A stretch of 64,000 nucleotides of DNA from an uncultured Paracoccaceae bacterium. GTDB lineage: Bacteria > Pseudomonadota > Alphaproteobacteria > Rhodobacterales > Rhodobacteraceae. Shown piece after piece: positions 26,345 through 35,135 of this stretch. Numbering within the stretch: the first letter of the stretch is position 1; each line of letters opens with the position of its first letter. The notes below the pieces were generated by a model. The model was given only the letters and a program-made list of their open reading frames with translations. It was not told the origin of the DNA and searched no databases. The position numbers and the translations under genes are program-made. The stretch spans positions 1 to 64,000 of the forward strand of contig CANMVA010000003.1 in the NCBI GenBank assembly GCA_947501355.1, written 5' to 3'.

Positions 26345-27306
26345 CCGGGCGGGACGCGCATATTGCGGGGGATTTGGCTTTGGGCGGTCCAGATGAAGCC
26401 ACCGTCTCGGTGCTGTATATCAGCGGGTATGGACGAAGTGGGTCAACCGTGGTGGACATCGCCTTGGGACAGTTTCCCGGCGTTTTTGGCGCGGGAGAGC
26501 TTGGAAATCTGCCGCGCCATGTTTGGGCAAATAATGAATACTGTGCCTGCGGTGCTCAGGTTCGAGAGTGCGATCTGTGGTCAGACATTGTTGAGGCTTG
26601 GCTAGAGGGAGAACCACCCGGCACGATGGCGCACTATGCGCGCCTCTGTAACCGATTTGAAGCGCTGCGGGATCCGCTTCAACTGATGGGAGTTGGCGCT
26701 TGGAGCCCCAGCTTTCGCGAGTATGCAAGACTGACCCACCGCCTCTTCGCGGCAATCCAACGCATAACGGGCTGCCGCGTGATCGTGGACTCGTCGAAAA
26801 ACCCGATGCGCGCCATTGCGCTGTCGAGGATGAAGCATATCGATCTGTCGCTGGTGCACTTGATGCGCGATGGACGGGGCGTTGCCTGGTCGATGATGAA
26901 AACCCATTCTGTTGATCCAAAGGCTGGTGTGCAAAGACCGGTCGGTGGTGCGCCCGCTTTGCGCACGGCACATCGTTGGATCGCTTTCAATATCCTGACG
27001 GAAATTGCAGCCAGGCGTCTTGGCGCCAAGCGCTCTGTCCGGCTGCGTTATGAAGATTTTACCGAAGACGCCCAGGCTGCGCTGGGGCCGGTCCTTGCGA
27101 TGATTGGGGCAACGACGGACGCGGCAGAGACACCTGATTTGGTCGAGTTTTCTGCGGATCATCAGGTTGCCGGAAGCCGCATCCGTATGGGTGGCCCTCT
27201 GCGCATTGCACGCGATACGTCATGGGAGGCTGGAATGCCCAAAGAAGATCGCAAACGGGTGCAGCGGCGGGCTGGGTGGATGCTTCGGCGCTATGGGTAT
27301 TGCTGA
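26341..27306 (+). CDS. Sulfotransferase, EPS cluster 2
   Basis: 321 aa. SGYGRSGSTVVD near residue 30 is the 5'-phosphosulfate-binding loop, VDSSKNP near 143 a family element, and VHLMRDGRGVAWSMMK near 160 the 3'-phosphate-binding site. A SADHQVAGSRIRMGG stretch near 285 matches the late conserved block of these enzymes. It probably transfers sulfate from PAPS to the second polysaccharide. It is the last gene of the operon that begins at 17987. A cluster of Cys (YCACGAQVRECD) near residue 64 is notable. Confidence 0.85.
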   Translation: MTGRDAHIAGDLALGGPDEATVSVLYISGYGRSGSTVVDIALGQFPGVFGAGELGNLPRHVWANNEYCACGAQVRECDLWSDIVEAWLEGEPPGTMAHYARLCNRFEALRDPLQLMGVGAWSPSFREYARLTHRLFAAIQRITGCRVIVDSSKNPMRAIALSRMKHIDLSLVHLMRDGRGVAWSMMKTHSVDPKAGVQRPVGGAPALRTAHRWIAFNILTEIAARRLGAKRSVRLRYEDFTEDAQAALGPVLAMIGATTDAAETPDLVEFSADHQVAGSRIRMGGPLRIARDTSWEAGMPKEDRKRVQRRAGWMLRRYGYC

Positions 27307-27684
27307 GGGGCAATTAAGCGGTCGAGAAGAGCGAATGACACCGCCCATCGTTTGTGCAGATTTTGTGAAATAAGCGGGAAACGACCGGCTTTTTGTTGAC
27401 TCTTTGGGGCGGGTAATAAAGGTTAATAAGATATTAACAGGCTCGTAAGGCCCGGCTTTGTCGGGAGAAATTGAATTTTAACTGCCATCTGGACCATTTT
27501 TTTTCGAGGTTCGCGGCGCTGTTTTTCGGTTGTGTTTCCAACGGTTTCTCGTGTGAACAGCCAACTACTGAACTTCAAAGTTGACGTAAATATTCGTTGT
27601 CCGGAGACATATAGACGCCCGTAATAATGGGGTTTTTTGAGGTTTTTGAGCACCTGTAATTGGACGCGTAGGGGTGCAATCATT
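27307..27684. other. Intergenic promoter region before the dehydratase gene
   Basis: 378 bp, AT-richer than its neighbours. It holds TTGACT at 27396-27401 and an exact dyad GTTAATA-AGA-TATTAAC at 27422-27438, placed where an operator near a promoter would lie. No small gene is convincing. This suggests a new transcription unit starting with the dehydratase gene. Confidence 0.5.
27422..27438. promoter_or_regulatory. 17 bp palindrome GTTAATA-AGA-TATTAAC
   Basis: Perfect 7 bp arms around a 3-base centre, just downstream of a TTGACT element and about 250 bp before the dehydratase ATG. It could be a regulator-binding operator; no cognate regulator is identified. Confidence 0.35.
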
Positions 27685-29769
27685 ATGGATTTTTTTATTG
27701 AATGGGCGCGCGCGCTGCGCCCTGCTTTCTCAGGGGTTGACCGTGAATATTCCCGCGGTCCTGGTTCAAGGTTTCTGGCGCAGCTGCGGCATAACGGGCG
27801 TTTCTACGTTCTTGATATCGCTGCTGTGGGCTTTTCAGCTTTGGGTGCCGCTTTTTTAACCGGTGCGCCACTGACCGAGCCTGAGGGACTGTCCGATCTG
27901 ACCCTGTATGTCGGGACAGTGATGGTGTGTGGGGCGCTTCTTTTGCCGTTCTCCGGCATCTATCGGTCAGATGCGCGCTGCTTTTCCTTGCGCGGTTTGG
28001 CACCGGTCCTCGGCGGGGTCGTTGCGTCTATTTTTGTCGCAGCGATCTTGCTTATTGCCTTCGGCAGTGGGCAATCGGCGTCAACTTCTATCGTTCAATT
28101 TCTTATCGCAGCGCCGGCACTTTGCGCGCCTCGCATTGCGGCGCGGCGTGATGAACTAAGGCGTGTGCTTCGCAATTCGAACAAGGATAACCGCACGCCG
28201 GTTTTGATCATCGGAAGTGGCGCAAATAGTGATTTGTTTTTGCGGTCCTTGAACCAACCCGGCGCATCCTACAGACCGATTGGAATTGTCGACGACGCCC
28301 GTGGGCGGGAGCATCTTTATTTCCATGATGCTTTGATTGTCGGATCCGTGCGCGAACCTGAGCGTGTCATCGAAACAATCAGTCGGGGCGAGATACCGCA
28401 CAAAATCTTCCTGACGGCACCTCTGACGCATTTTGACAGCGATGGTATAGATGCGATCCTGAATTGGGCAAGACGCAGAAGTATCCCAGTGACGCGATTG
28501 CCTGATCTGGGAGAGCCTGACACCTTCGACATGGACGGGACGTCAGCCAAAACGCGGACAATCGACCCCGATGAAATCCTGAACCGGCCACAGCGGGTTG
28601 TTGAAAAATCGTTGATGGGTCGGATGATTAAGGGGCGCCGGGTTCTGGTCACAGGCGCCGGTGGCTCTATCGGGTCCGAGCTTGCCCGGCAGATCGCTTC
28701 TTTTGAACCGTCCGAGCTGGTGCTGATCGATTCAAGTGAGTTCAACGCATATTCCATCGACATGGATTTGCAGCGCGACTTCTCAGAAGTGACGCGCCGG
28801 ACTTATGTCGCGTCGATCCGCGATGCCAACCGTCTTGATGAGATCTTCGGGATGCATCGCCCTGAGCTTGTGTTCAATGCTGCAGCTCTGAAGCACGTTC
28901 CAATCGTTGAGCGCGACCCGTGCGAAGGCGTTCTTACGAATGTGGTTGGCGCGCGTAATGTTGCGGACGCTGCACGGGCCGTCGGAGCCATCGCGAATGT
29001 CCAGATTTCGACGGACAAGGCGGTGAATACCACAAATGTCATGGGTGCGACGAAGCGGGTCGCTGAGTTTTACTGCCAAGCCCAAGATCGCATCATGCTG
29101 GAGACCGGAGAGCAGACGCGCTTTTTCGTGGTGCGCTTCGGTAATGTGCTTGGATCGTCCGGGTCCCTCATTCCCTTATTTCAGCGTCAGATCGCAGCGG
29201 GTGGGCCGTTGACGCTGACCGACAGAAGAATGGAACGCTATTTTATGACCATCAGCGAGGCCGTTCAGTTGACCCTGTTGGCCGCAGCACAAGGCATCGA
29301 GCGTCGGTCTGCGCTTGGCGAGATCCTGGTGCTTGATATGGGCAAGCCGGTGAAGATCCTCGACTTGGCTCACCGAATGATCCGTCTCGCCGGTCTTGAG
29401 CCGGAAAAAGATATTGGCATCAACGTTATCGGAATGCGGCCAGGCGAGAAGCTGTTTGAAGAGCTTTTCGACGCTGAAGAGGAAATGCGCGAAAGTCTGG
29501 TTCCCGGCGTTCGCGCCGCTTTGCCCGCGGGTGTGCCAATCGCACGTTTGCGCGCTGCGATCCTTCGTCTTGAGAAGGCGGCCAGTGCGTGTGACGAGGC
29601 CACAGTCCGGAGAGGTCTGGCAGAGTTGGTACCGGGCTATGAGGCGTCGATCGCGGAGGAAGCTGTGCAGATCTGCAAAGCGACAAAGCCACCTGCGCCT
29701 GTTGCGACCCTCCAATTCAAGAGACGGCATATGCCTTATGGCGCCGTCCGCGAGGAGGTTCGGGCATGA
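27685..29769 (+). CDS. FlaA1/WbpM/CapD-type nucleotide-sugar 4,6-dehydratase (membrane)
   Basis: 694 aa. The N-terminal part has four hydrophobic segments (about residues 30-135), then a CoA-binding-like Rossmann domain (VLIIGSGANSDLFLRSL). The C-terminal SDR domain has VTGAGGSIGSELARQIA (NAD binding) and ISTDKAVNTTNVMGATKRVAEF, where Met replaces the SDR Tyr as in WbpM/FlaA1. It makes UDP-4-keto-6-deoxy-GlcNAc, the precursor of bacillosamine-, QuiNAc- and FucNAc-type sugars. ATG at 27685 begins the first membrane block; an upstream in-frame start at 27637 is weaker. It overlaps the next GT gene (ATGA). Confidence 0.9.
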   Translation: MDFFIEWARALRPAFSGVDREYSRGPGSRFLAQLRHNGRFYVLDIAAVGFSALGAAFLTGAPLTEPEGLSDLTLYVGTVMVCGALLLPFSGIYRSDARCFSLRGLAPVLGGVVASIFVAAILLIAFGSGQSASTSIVQFLIAAPALCAPRIAARRDELRRVLRNSNKDNRTPVLIIGSGANSDLFLRSLNQPGASYRPIGIVDDARGREHLYFHDALIVGSVREPERVIETISRGEIPHKIFLTAPLTHFDSDGIDAILNWARRRSIPVTRLPDLGEPDTFDMDGTSAKTRTIDPDEILNRPQRVVEKSLMGRMIKGRRVLVTGAGGSIGSELARQIASFEPSELVLIDSSEFNAYSIDMDLQRDFSEVTRRTYVASIRDANRLDEIFGMHRPELVFNAAALKHVPIVERDPCEGVLTNVVGARNVADAARAVGAIANVQISTDKAVNTTNVMGATKRVAEFYCQAQDRIMLETGEQTRFFVVRFGNVLGSSGSLIPLFQRQIAAGGPLTLTDRRMERYFMTISEAVQLTLLAAAQGIERRSALGEILVLDMGKPVKILDLAHRMIRLAGLEPEKDIGINVIGMRPGEKLFEELFDAEEEMRESLVPGVRAALPAGVPIARLRAAILRLEKAASACDEATVRRGLAELVPGYEASIAEEAVQICKATKPPAPVATLQFKRRHMPYGAVREEVRA

Positions 29770-30980
29770 CAATGCAGACACCGATCGTCTCTTCCAAGAG
29801 CGGTGGAAAACGGGTCATTCTGATAGGAAGTCTAGGTTATTCCCTCGTCAACTTCCGCTTGGACCTGATGCGCCGGATTATGGCCTTGGGGCATGAGGTC
29901 ATCGCGGTTGCCCCTGAATTTGACGGGGAAACTGCCAAGATTCTTACAGAGAATGGCATTCGGTATAGGTCTGTTCCGATGGACCGCACGGGCACCCATC
30001 CGCTACGTGACGCGCGTACTTTGGCAGCACTGGTGCAATTGTTTCGGCAAGAAAGACCGGACATCGTTGTTCCGTATACGATGAAGCCGATCATTTACGG
30101 GAGTTTGGCTGCGAGGATCGCCCGCGTCAGAGAGTGCTATCCCTTATTCACGGGTCTTGGCTACTTGTTTGCGGGGAAACTGGACGCAAGAAGCCGGATG
30201 CTTTTTGCGGTGTCCGTCGCTTTACATCGTATCGGTTTGCGCAAGGTCAGCGCGGCGTTTTGTTATAATGATGCAGAGGTCCGCGACATCCGTGAATATG
30301 GGCTGATCCCTTCGGACGTTGGATTGCTGAAAGTCCCCGGCTCAGGGGTTGACACAAATCGTTTTCTTCCCGAACCGGTCCCGAACGGGCCGCCGAAATT
30401 TCTGTTTGTAGGGCGTCTTCTTCGCAGCAAAGGAATTGAAGTCCTTGCTGAGGCAATTCAAAGGCTGCGCGCCCAGGGGCACGATGTCACTGTCGATCTG
30501 CTTGGTCCGAGCGAGACGCATCCTGATGCGCTTGACCAGCCGACCTTGGACGCCTGGAAGGAAAAAGGGGTTTTCCGACATCTTGGCGCCGTTCGCGATG
30601 TGCGCCCGGTTTTCGCACGGTCCAGTGTTGTCGTTGTTCCGACAATGCTGCGCGAAGGTATCCCGCGCACGATCCTTGAAGCGATGTCCTGCGGACGGCC
30701 GGTGATTACGACAGATGCACCTGGCTGCGGCGAAACCATCAGCGATGGCGTGTCAGGAAGGGTCGTCCAACAGAACGATCCGATCTCACTTGCGGACGCA
30801 ATGTTGAGCTTTGTTGAAAACCCGGAACGCGTTGCTGAGATGGGGCGTGCGGCCCGGGCGCAGGTTTGCCGCGAAAACGATGTTCATCTGGTCAACACAA
30901 TTCTTGTCTCAAGGATGGGTCTGGTGTCTGCAAGCGCGTCAGATATGCCCGCGCCAGCGGTTGCGGGATCGGCGGTCTAG
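29766..30980 (+). CDS. GT4-family glycosyltransferase
   Basis: 404 aa. LIGSLGYSLVNFRLDLMRRI starts the acceptor domain, PSGV-like VPGSGVDTNRF near residue 195 and FLFVGRLLRSKGIEVLAEA open the donor domain, and PTMLREGIPRTILEAMSCGRPVI near residue 295 is the EX7E-type motif. The pattern resembles PglA/WbpU/CapM-type transferases that often act on 6-deoxy amino-sugar lipid intermediates. It directly follows the dehydratase gene by an ATGA overlap, which supports a link to the same sugar pathway. Confidence 0.86.
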   Translation: MTMQTPIVSSKSGGKRVILIGSLGYSLVNFRLDLMRRIMALGHEVIAVAPEFDGETAKILTENGIRYRSVPMDRTGTHPLRDARTLAALVQLFRQERPDIVVPYTMKPIIYGSLAARIARVRECYPLFTGLGYLFAGKLDARSRMLFAVSVALHRIGLRKVSAAFCYNDAEVRDIREYGLIPSDVGLLKVPGSGVDTNRFLPEPVPNGPPKFLFVGRLLRSKGIEVLAEAIQRLRAQGHDVTVDLLGPSETHPDALDQPTLDAWKEKGVFRHLGAVRDVRPVFARSSVVVVPTMLREGIPRTILEAMSCGRPVITTDAPGCGETISDGVSGRVVQQNDPISLADAMLSFVENPERVAEMGRAARAQVCRENDVHLVNTILVSRMGLVSASASDMPAPAVAGSAV

Positions 30981-31084
30981 AATGGCACTCTTATTGATAT
31001 GTCGAGGTCTCCTCGCAGCGTAATGAATTTTTCGAAACCAATTTTGATATTTCTTCAGATGGCGCATTTCACGGAGTAACAGTT

Positions 31085-31918
31085 ATGAAAACGATACTGT
31101 TGGCTGGCAGGGCTTCCTCTCGCTTCGCTGACGAGGCGGCTCAAATTCCTGAGCCTCTGATCGAGATTGGCGGGCGCTCGATGCTGGCCCACATCATGGA
31201 TATTTATAGTCATTTCGGCCACGAAGAATTTATCGTCGCGGCAGGGTTCAAGTCCCTTCTGATCAAGCAGTATTTTGCGAGCTACAACCTGATTGCCAAC
31301 GACATTACGGTCTCCACCGGGACGGGCGAGATGACGTTAAAGCCATCATCGCCGGGAGGCTGGAGCGTCTCGGTTGTGGATACCGGTCGCGATGTTGAAA
31401 GCAGTGGGTGTCTGGCAAAACTAAAGGACTGGATCGACGGCGAGACCTTCATGGTGGCTTACGGCAATTGCGTTGGAAACGTGGATATTGACGCCCTTCT
31501 GGCGTTTCACCGGAACCACGGAAAACTCGCAACTGTCACGGCCGTTCGGCCCCACACGCAGTCCGGCTTTGTCGAGATGGAGGGCGACCGCGTCAAGAAT
31601 TTGTCCGACGCAGTTCCCAGTTTCGGGACGTGGATCAACGGCGGGTTCTTTGTCTTTGAACCGGCTGTTCTGGATTACATGATTGATGATGCGCAGTCAC
31701 TTGACCAAGGACCGCTGCCGCAAATTGCGCAAGACGGAGAATTGATGGCGTTTCGCCATCGTGGGTTCTGGCACCCCATAGAGTCGCAACGCGACCACCT
31801 TGCCTTGGACAGACTGGCCTCTGCTGATCAGCCGCCGTGGCTCCAATTCGACTCGTCTCCTCAGACGGAGACTGTGGTAAAGGCTGAATGGCGCCGCTCT
31901 CATAATGGGGCGGTTTGA
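31085..31918 (+). CDS. Degenerate glucose-1-phosphate cytidylyltransferase (RfbF-like) homologue
   Basis: 277 aa, intact frame. The body closely follows RfbF: EIGG, AHIMDIYSHFGH, VVDTGRDVESSG, FHRNHGKLATVTAVRP and WINGGFFVFEP are all recognisable. But the catalytic set is altered: the nucleotide loop G-G-x-G-T-R is GRASSR (8-13), the Lys of PKP is Glu23, the metal Asp of YGDG is Asn128 with Cys129, and the late metal Asp is Glu233. Fold kept with active site lost suggests a pseudo-enzyme, perhaps a regulatory or scaffolding subunit. ATG at 31085 has GGAG nine bases upstream. Confidence 0.8.
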   Translation: MKTILLAGRASSRFADEAAQIPEPLIEIGGRSMLAHIMDIYSHFGHEEFIVAAGFKSLLIKQYFASYNLIANDITVSTGTGEMTLKPSSPGGWSVSVVDTGRDVESSGCLAKLKDWIDGETFMVAYGNCVGNVDIDALLAFHRNHGKLATVTAVRPHTQSGFVEMEGDRVKNLSDAVPSFGTWINGGFFVFEPAVLDYMIDDAQSLDQGPLPQIAQDGELMAFRHRGFWHPIESQRDHLALDRLASADQPPWLQFDSSPQTETVVKAEWRRSHNGAV

Positions 31919-32021
31919 CGGGATGCGGCGAAGCGCTTTGCAAATGCCTGGAACACGGACGTAGATGTCTCGCGATGGTCGATCCTCCGTTTTTCGTTCC
32001 CGGTAACGCGGCAGAGGACGA

Positions 32022-33137
32022 ATGATGCGTTGCTTGATCGTGCAAGGTGGTTTTGGGGCAGGGGGGACCGAAAAGGTCGTGGCCCTTCTGGCGCGGCATC
32101 GTCTCGCGCTTGGGGATGAGGTGCATGTTGCCGGGCTGACCCGGCCCGTTGAAGGAAGTTATTTTGACTACCCGCCGGGTGTGACACTGCATGTCGAACG
32201 ACCCGACGGAGAAGGCTCCGGAAAAGGGGCGCAACGCCTCAGGTTCCGCCAAATCCGCCGTTTGATCGGCGAGGTGCAGCCTGACGTGATCATTTCGTTT
32301 CTGACGAAGGTCAACACCTTGGCGGTCTTGGCGTCGTTCGGAACAGGTATCCCGGTCATTATTTCCGAGCGCAATAATCCGAATGCACAACCTTCCAGTC
32401 GGATCTGGTCGCCGCTCAATCGGTTCGCCATCAGGGCAGCCGCGCGGATCGTCATGCAGACACAGCGTTTGTGTGATGAGCTGCCGGGTGCGGCACAAAA
32501 GAAGGCCATTGTCATTCCAAACCCGTGCAATCCAATCGGCTTGCCGGGGAATGAACCGGAGCATGGGGATGGGGTGCATTTTGTTGCTGTGGGGCGGTTG
32601 GACAAGCAGAAGGGCTTTGACCTTCTTCTGCGCGCCTTTCAGATTTGTCTGCGCAGTGAGCCGACTGTCAAACTAACGATTTTTGGGGAAGGCGCTGAGC
32701 GCGCCGCACTTGAACAATTGTCGAGCGCGCTTAGCATTTCCAGCGCTGTTCGGTTGCCCGGTGTGACCGAGCGTCCCGGCGAATGGATCGCAGCGGGCAA
32801 CACCCTGGTTTTAAGCTCTCGTTATGAGGGGTTCCCGAATGTCGTTGCCGAAGCGACGGTTTGCGGACTTCCGGTGATTGCCTTTGATTGCCCGTACGGC
32901 CCGCGCGAATTGATCAAAGAGGGACAGAATGGCCTGCTCGTTCAGGAAGGTGACGTGGATGGTTTGGCAAAGGCGATGTCAAAGTTAGCGGCTGATCCGG
33001 GATTGCGCGCACTGATGCGGGAGGCCGCCCCGCTGAACCGCGCCCGATTGTCAGAGGATGCAGTGATGCAGCTTTGGGATCATGCGATTGAAAGCACCGT
33101 TGAGAAGAGAAGCCGCGTCGCGATGACGGCTGGCTGA
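32022..33137 (+). CDS. GT4-family glycosyltransferase
   Basis: 371 aa. CLIVQGGFGAGGTEKVVALLA is the glycine-rich GT4 acceptor loop. ISERNNPNA near residue 113 and VAVGRLDKQKGFDLLLRAF near residue 189 open the donor part, and SSRYEGFPNVVAEATVCGLPVI near 265 is the EX7E motif. GAGGA is about 3-6 bases before the ATGATG, so Met at 32022 or 32025 can serve. It lies 103 bp after the RfbF-like gene and is convergent with the HAD gene. Confidence 0.88.
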   Translation: MMRCLIVQGGFGAGGTEKVVALLARHRLALGDEVHVAGLTRPVEGSYFDYPPGVTLHVERPDGEGSGKGAQRLRFRQIRRLIGEVQPDVIISFLTKVNTLAVLASFGTGIPVIISERNNPNAQPSSRIWSPLNRFAIRAAARIVMQTQRLCDELPGAAQKKAIVIPNPCNPIGLPGNEPEHGDGVHFVAVGRLDKQKGFDLLLRAFQICLRSEPTVKLTIFGEGAERAALEQLSSALSISSAVRLPGVTERPGEWIAAGNTLVLSSRYEGFPNVVAEATVCGLPVIAFDCPYGPRELIKEGQNGLLVQEGDVDGLAKAMSKLAADPGLRALMREAAPLNRARLSEDAVMQLWDHAIESTVEKRSRVAMTAG

Positions 33138-33143
33138 AAACAC

Positions 33144-33830
33144 TCAGACCGCGGGGGCGTGAGGCCAGCCTAACTTTTTAAGCGTCGCCTCAAGAGCGTC
33201 GAGCGTTTCAATGCGGGCATGTGGTGCGTATGATGGATCGGGCGGCGGCGCGGTATGAACGCGGCCCTCACGGCAAATCTGCACGGTAAGCCATCCGCGT
33301 TTTCTTGGCGTCACGAAGTCCTTCAGGGCATTGTCAGCGACGTAGACCATCGGCGCATCGCGGGCTGCGGCCCCCTCCATCTCCATGTAGGCCCTGGGAT
33401 GTGGCTTTGAGAATTCCGCGCCCCATGCCCCGGTAGGTCGTATCACTGTGAAAAAGGATGCGACGTTGAGGGCTTCGATCTTGTTGCGCTGCATCTTCTC
33501 CGGGCCGTCTGTAATCAGACCGAGAGAGACGGTTGATTTCAAGCGCTCGAGACATCTTTTGGCATCACTACAAAGCGAGATTTCAGGACTATGGCTCCGA
33601 TATCGCTCGATGAGATCGGCGAGCATCTTTGCATCGAGGGTAAGGCCCAGAGCGGCAAGTGCCTCATCAAAGACATTGCGATAGCGACCGGCCATGAAGG
33701 CGTTTTCGCAGTGTTTGCGAAAGCCAGACTGGCCCGTCGTTTCCTTGATGTAGCCCTCAAGCGCTGCGTAGCCGGACAGGGCAAAGTCGCGTTCCAGATA
33801 AAGCGTGTCATCCAGATCGAAAACGATCAT
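33144..33830 (-). CDS. HAD-superfamily hydrolase
   Basis: 228 aa. All four HAD motifs are visible: FDLDDTLY with nucleophile Asp near the start, LITDGPEKMQ (motif II Thr), SKPHPRAY (motif III Lys) and YVADNALKDF (motif IV acidic residues). A cap domain lies between motifs I and II, giving a phosphatase or phosphonatase-type fold. It is downstream of the ATP-grasp gene with an ATGA overlap, so the two act together. Its target may be a phosphorylated sugar or acyl/amide precursor in EPS synthesis; not determinable. Confidence 0.85.
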   Translation of the reverse strand: MIVFDLDDTLYLERDFALSGYAALEGYIKETTGQSGFRKHCENAFMAGRYRNVFDEALAALGLTLDAKMLADLIERYRSHSPEISLCSDAKRCLERLKSTVSLGLITDGPEKMQRNKIEALNVASFFTVIRPTGAWGAEFSKPHPRAYMEMEGAAARDAPMVYVADNALKDFVTPRKRGWLTVQICREGRVHTAPPPDPSYAPHARIETLDALEATLKKLGWPHAPAV

Positions 33831-34801
33831 GAGAGCCCTTTGAAGACGGCCGCATCGTAGCGCAGCATTTCGACGCCGTCTTTCCAATCATCATGTGCTG
33901 ATGACGTCCGACCGGTTGCTTCTTCAAGAAGCCAGCGTGCGAACGGTGCACCAGCTGCATCAGCCAAGGGATATCCGCCGCCAAATCGGGCGTTGATTTC
34001 TATCACACAAGGGCCGTGGGTCGCGTCATCAATCACCTGAAAACAGGCGGCACCGCGCAGACCGGGGAGGGCTTGATGGATCCCTTCGGCAGTTGCGCGC
34101 AGGTCAGCGCGCCGTTCGGTGCGCCCTTTTTCAACCTCACCCGCCCGGACCGAGAGCCTAACGTGCGGGATGACAGTCCGCAAAACCCCGTGACGATCGA
34201 CAAACATGTTGATGGTGTATTCTGGCCCTTGGAGACAATCCTGCGCGATCATGGGTTCGTAATCAGTTTGCGGAAGATCATCGGGGCGTTCGATCACCGC
34301 TAGGCCGCGGCTTGCGCTGCCACCGGATGGCTTGATGAAGACGGGCCATTTCAGCCGATCGGGGTCTTTGCGCAAAGCATCAAGCGACACAGTCCGTGGG
34401 ACGCGCAGTCCGGCTGCTGCAAGAACCTCGGCAGTACGCGCTTTGTCGCGCACGATAGAAATGGTTTCGGGATCAGAGACATGAACCTGAGCGCCTATAT
34501 CGGCAAAGCGCTGCGCCGCCTCGGCAAGGGGCATCAGCTCTGGGTCGATGGTCGGGATCACAAGCCCGACGCCTGTCTTTTCGACAATCTTCAGCAGCGC
34601 GTCGATGTAATACGGATCATCAGATCGCGGCACGTCAAAGGCACCGTCTGAGCGTTCACATGCTGCCGAAAGAGTTGGTGCGAGATCACAGGCATAGACC
34701 TTCAGATCGAGCTTGAGTTCCCGCGCGGCAGATCGGAAAGCCTCAAGCAGCGCAACCCGACGTCCAGCGGATGTCAAAAGAATGCCCACAGCATTGTTCA
34801 T
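33827..34801 (-). CDS. ATP-grasp ligase (carbamoyl-phosphate synthase large-subunit-like)
   Basis: 324 aa. An N-terminal Rossmann-like domain (LTSAGRRVALLEAFRSAA) precedes the ATP-grasp fold: VFIKPSGGSASRGLAVI near residue 153, MIAQDCLQGPEYTINMF near 185, and CVIEINARFGGGYPLAD near 268, the metal and ATP sites. Such stand-alone enzymes ligate a carboxylate to an amine using ATP. With the HAD gene it could make an amino-acid- or acid-decorated sugar precursor, or phosphate intermediate. Substrate unknown. The promoter is probably in 34802-35135. Confidence 0.82.
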   Translation of the reverse strand: MNNAVGILLTSAGRRVALLEAFRSAARELKLDLKVYACDLAPTLSAACERSDGAFDVPRSDDPYYIDALLKIVEKTGVGLVIPTIDPELMPLAEAAQRFADIGAQVHVSDPETISIVRDKARTAEVLAAAGLRVPRTVSLDALRKDPDRLKWPVFIKPSGGSASRGLAVIERPDDLPQTDYEPMIAQDCLQGPEYTINMFVDRHGVLRTVIPHVRLSVRAGEVEKGRTERRADLRATAEGIHQALPGLRGAACFQVIDDATHGPCVIEINARFGGGYPLADAAGAPFARWLLEEATGRTSSAHDDWKDGVEMLRYDAAVFKGLS

Positions 34802-35135
34802 AATGTCGTCCTAGAAAATTTCTCTACTTTAATAGTTTGAGACGCTACACGAATTTCCGGAAAAAGGGCAGTGGTATTGCCCGATGGGCCGGTGCAAAAG
34901 GGTGGCTTCCAGCGATCTTTGCAGGTCTGGACCGACACTGCTCGCCTCAAAGTAAGTCTATGAAATTTAGGCGTTTTGCTGTACAATTATCGGATTAGAC
35001 CAATTTTTGGGCCTTTATTTCTTGATTCTTTTGAGAGCTTCAGCTCTCACCCTCCGTCTTTCGACTTATTACTTCGTTGATGGGCAACAATTGAGCACCA
35101 GACAGCTTATTACACAAACATGGTGAATTTAGCTT
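34802..35135. other. Intergenic divergent promoter region
   Basis: 334 bp between the divergent ATP-grasp and sulfotransferase genes, AT-rich toward the sulfotransferase. It contains a small perfect hairpin TGAGAGC-TTCA-GCTCTCA at 35032-35049. No gene seen. Confidence 0.5.
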
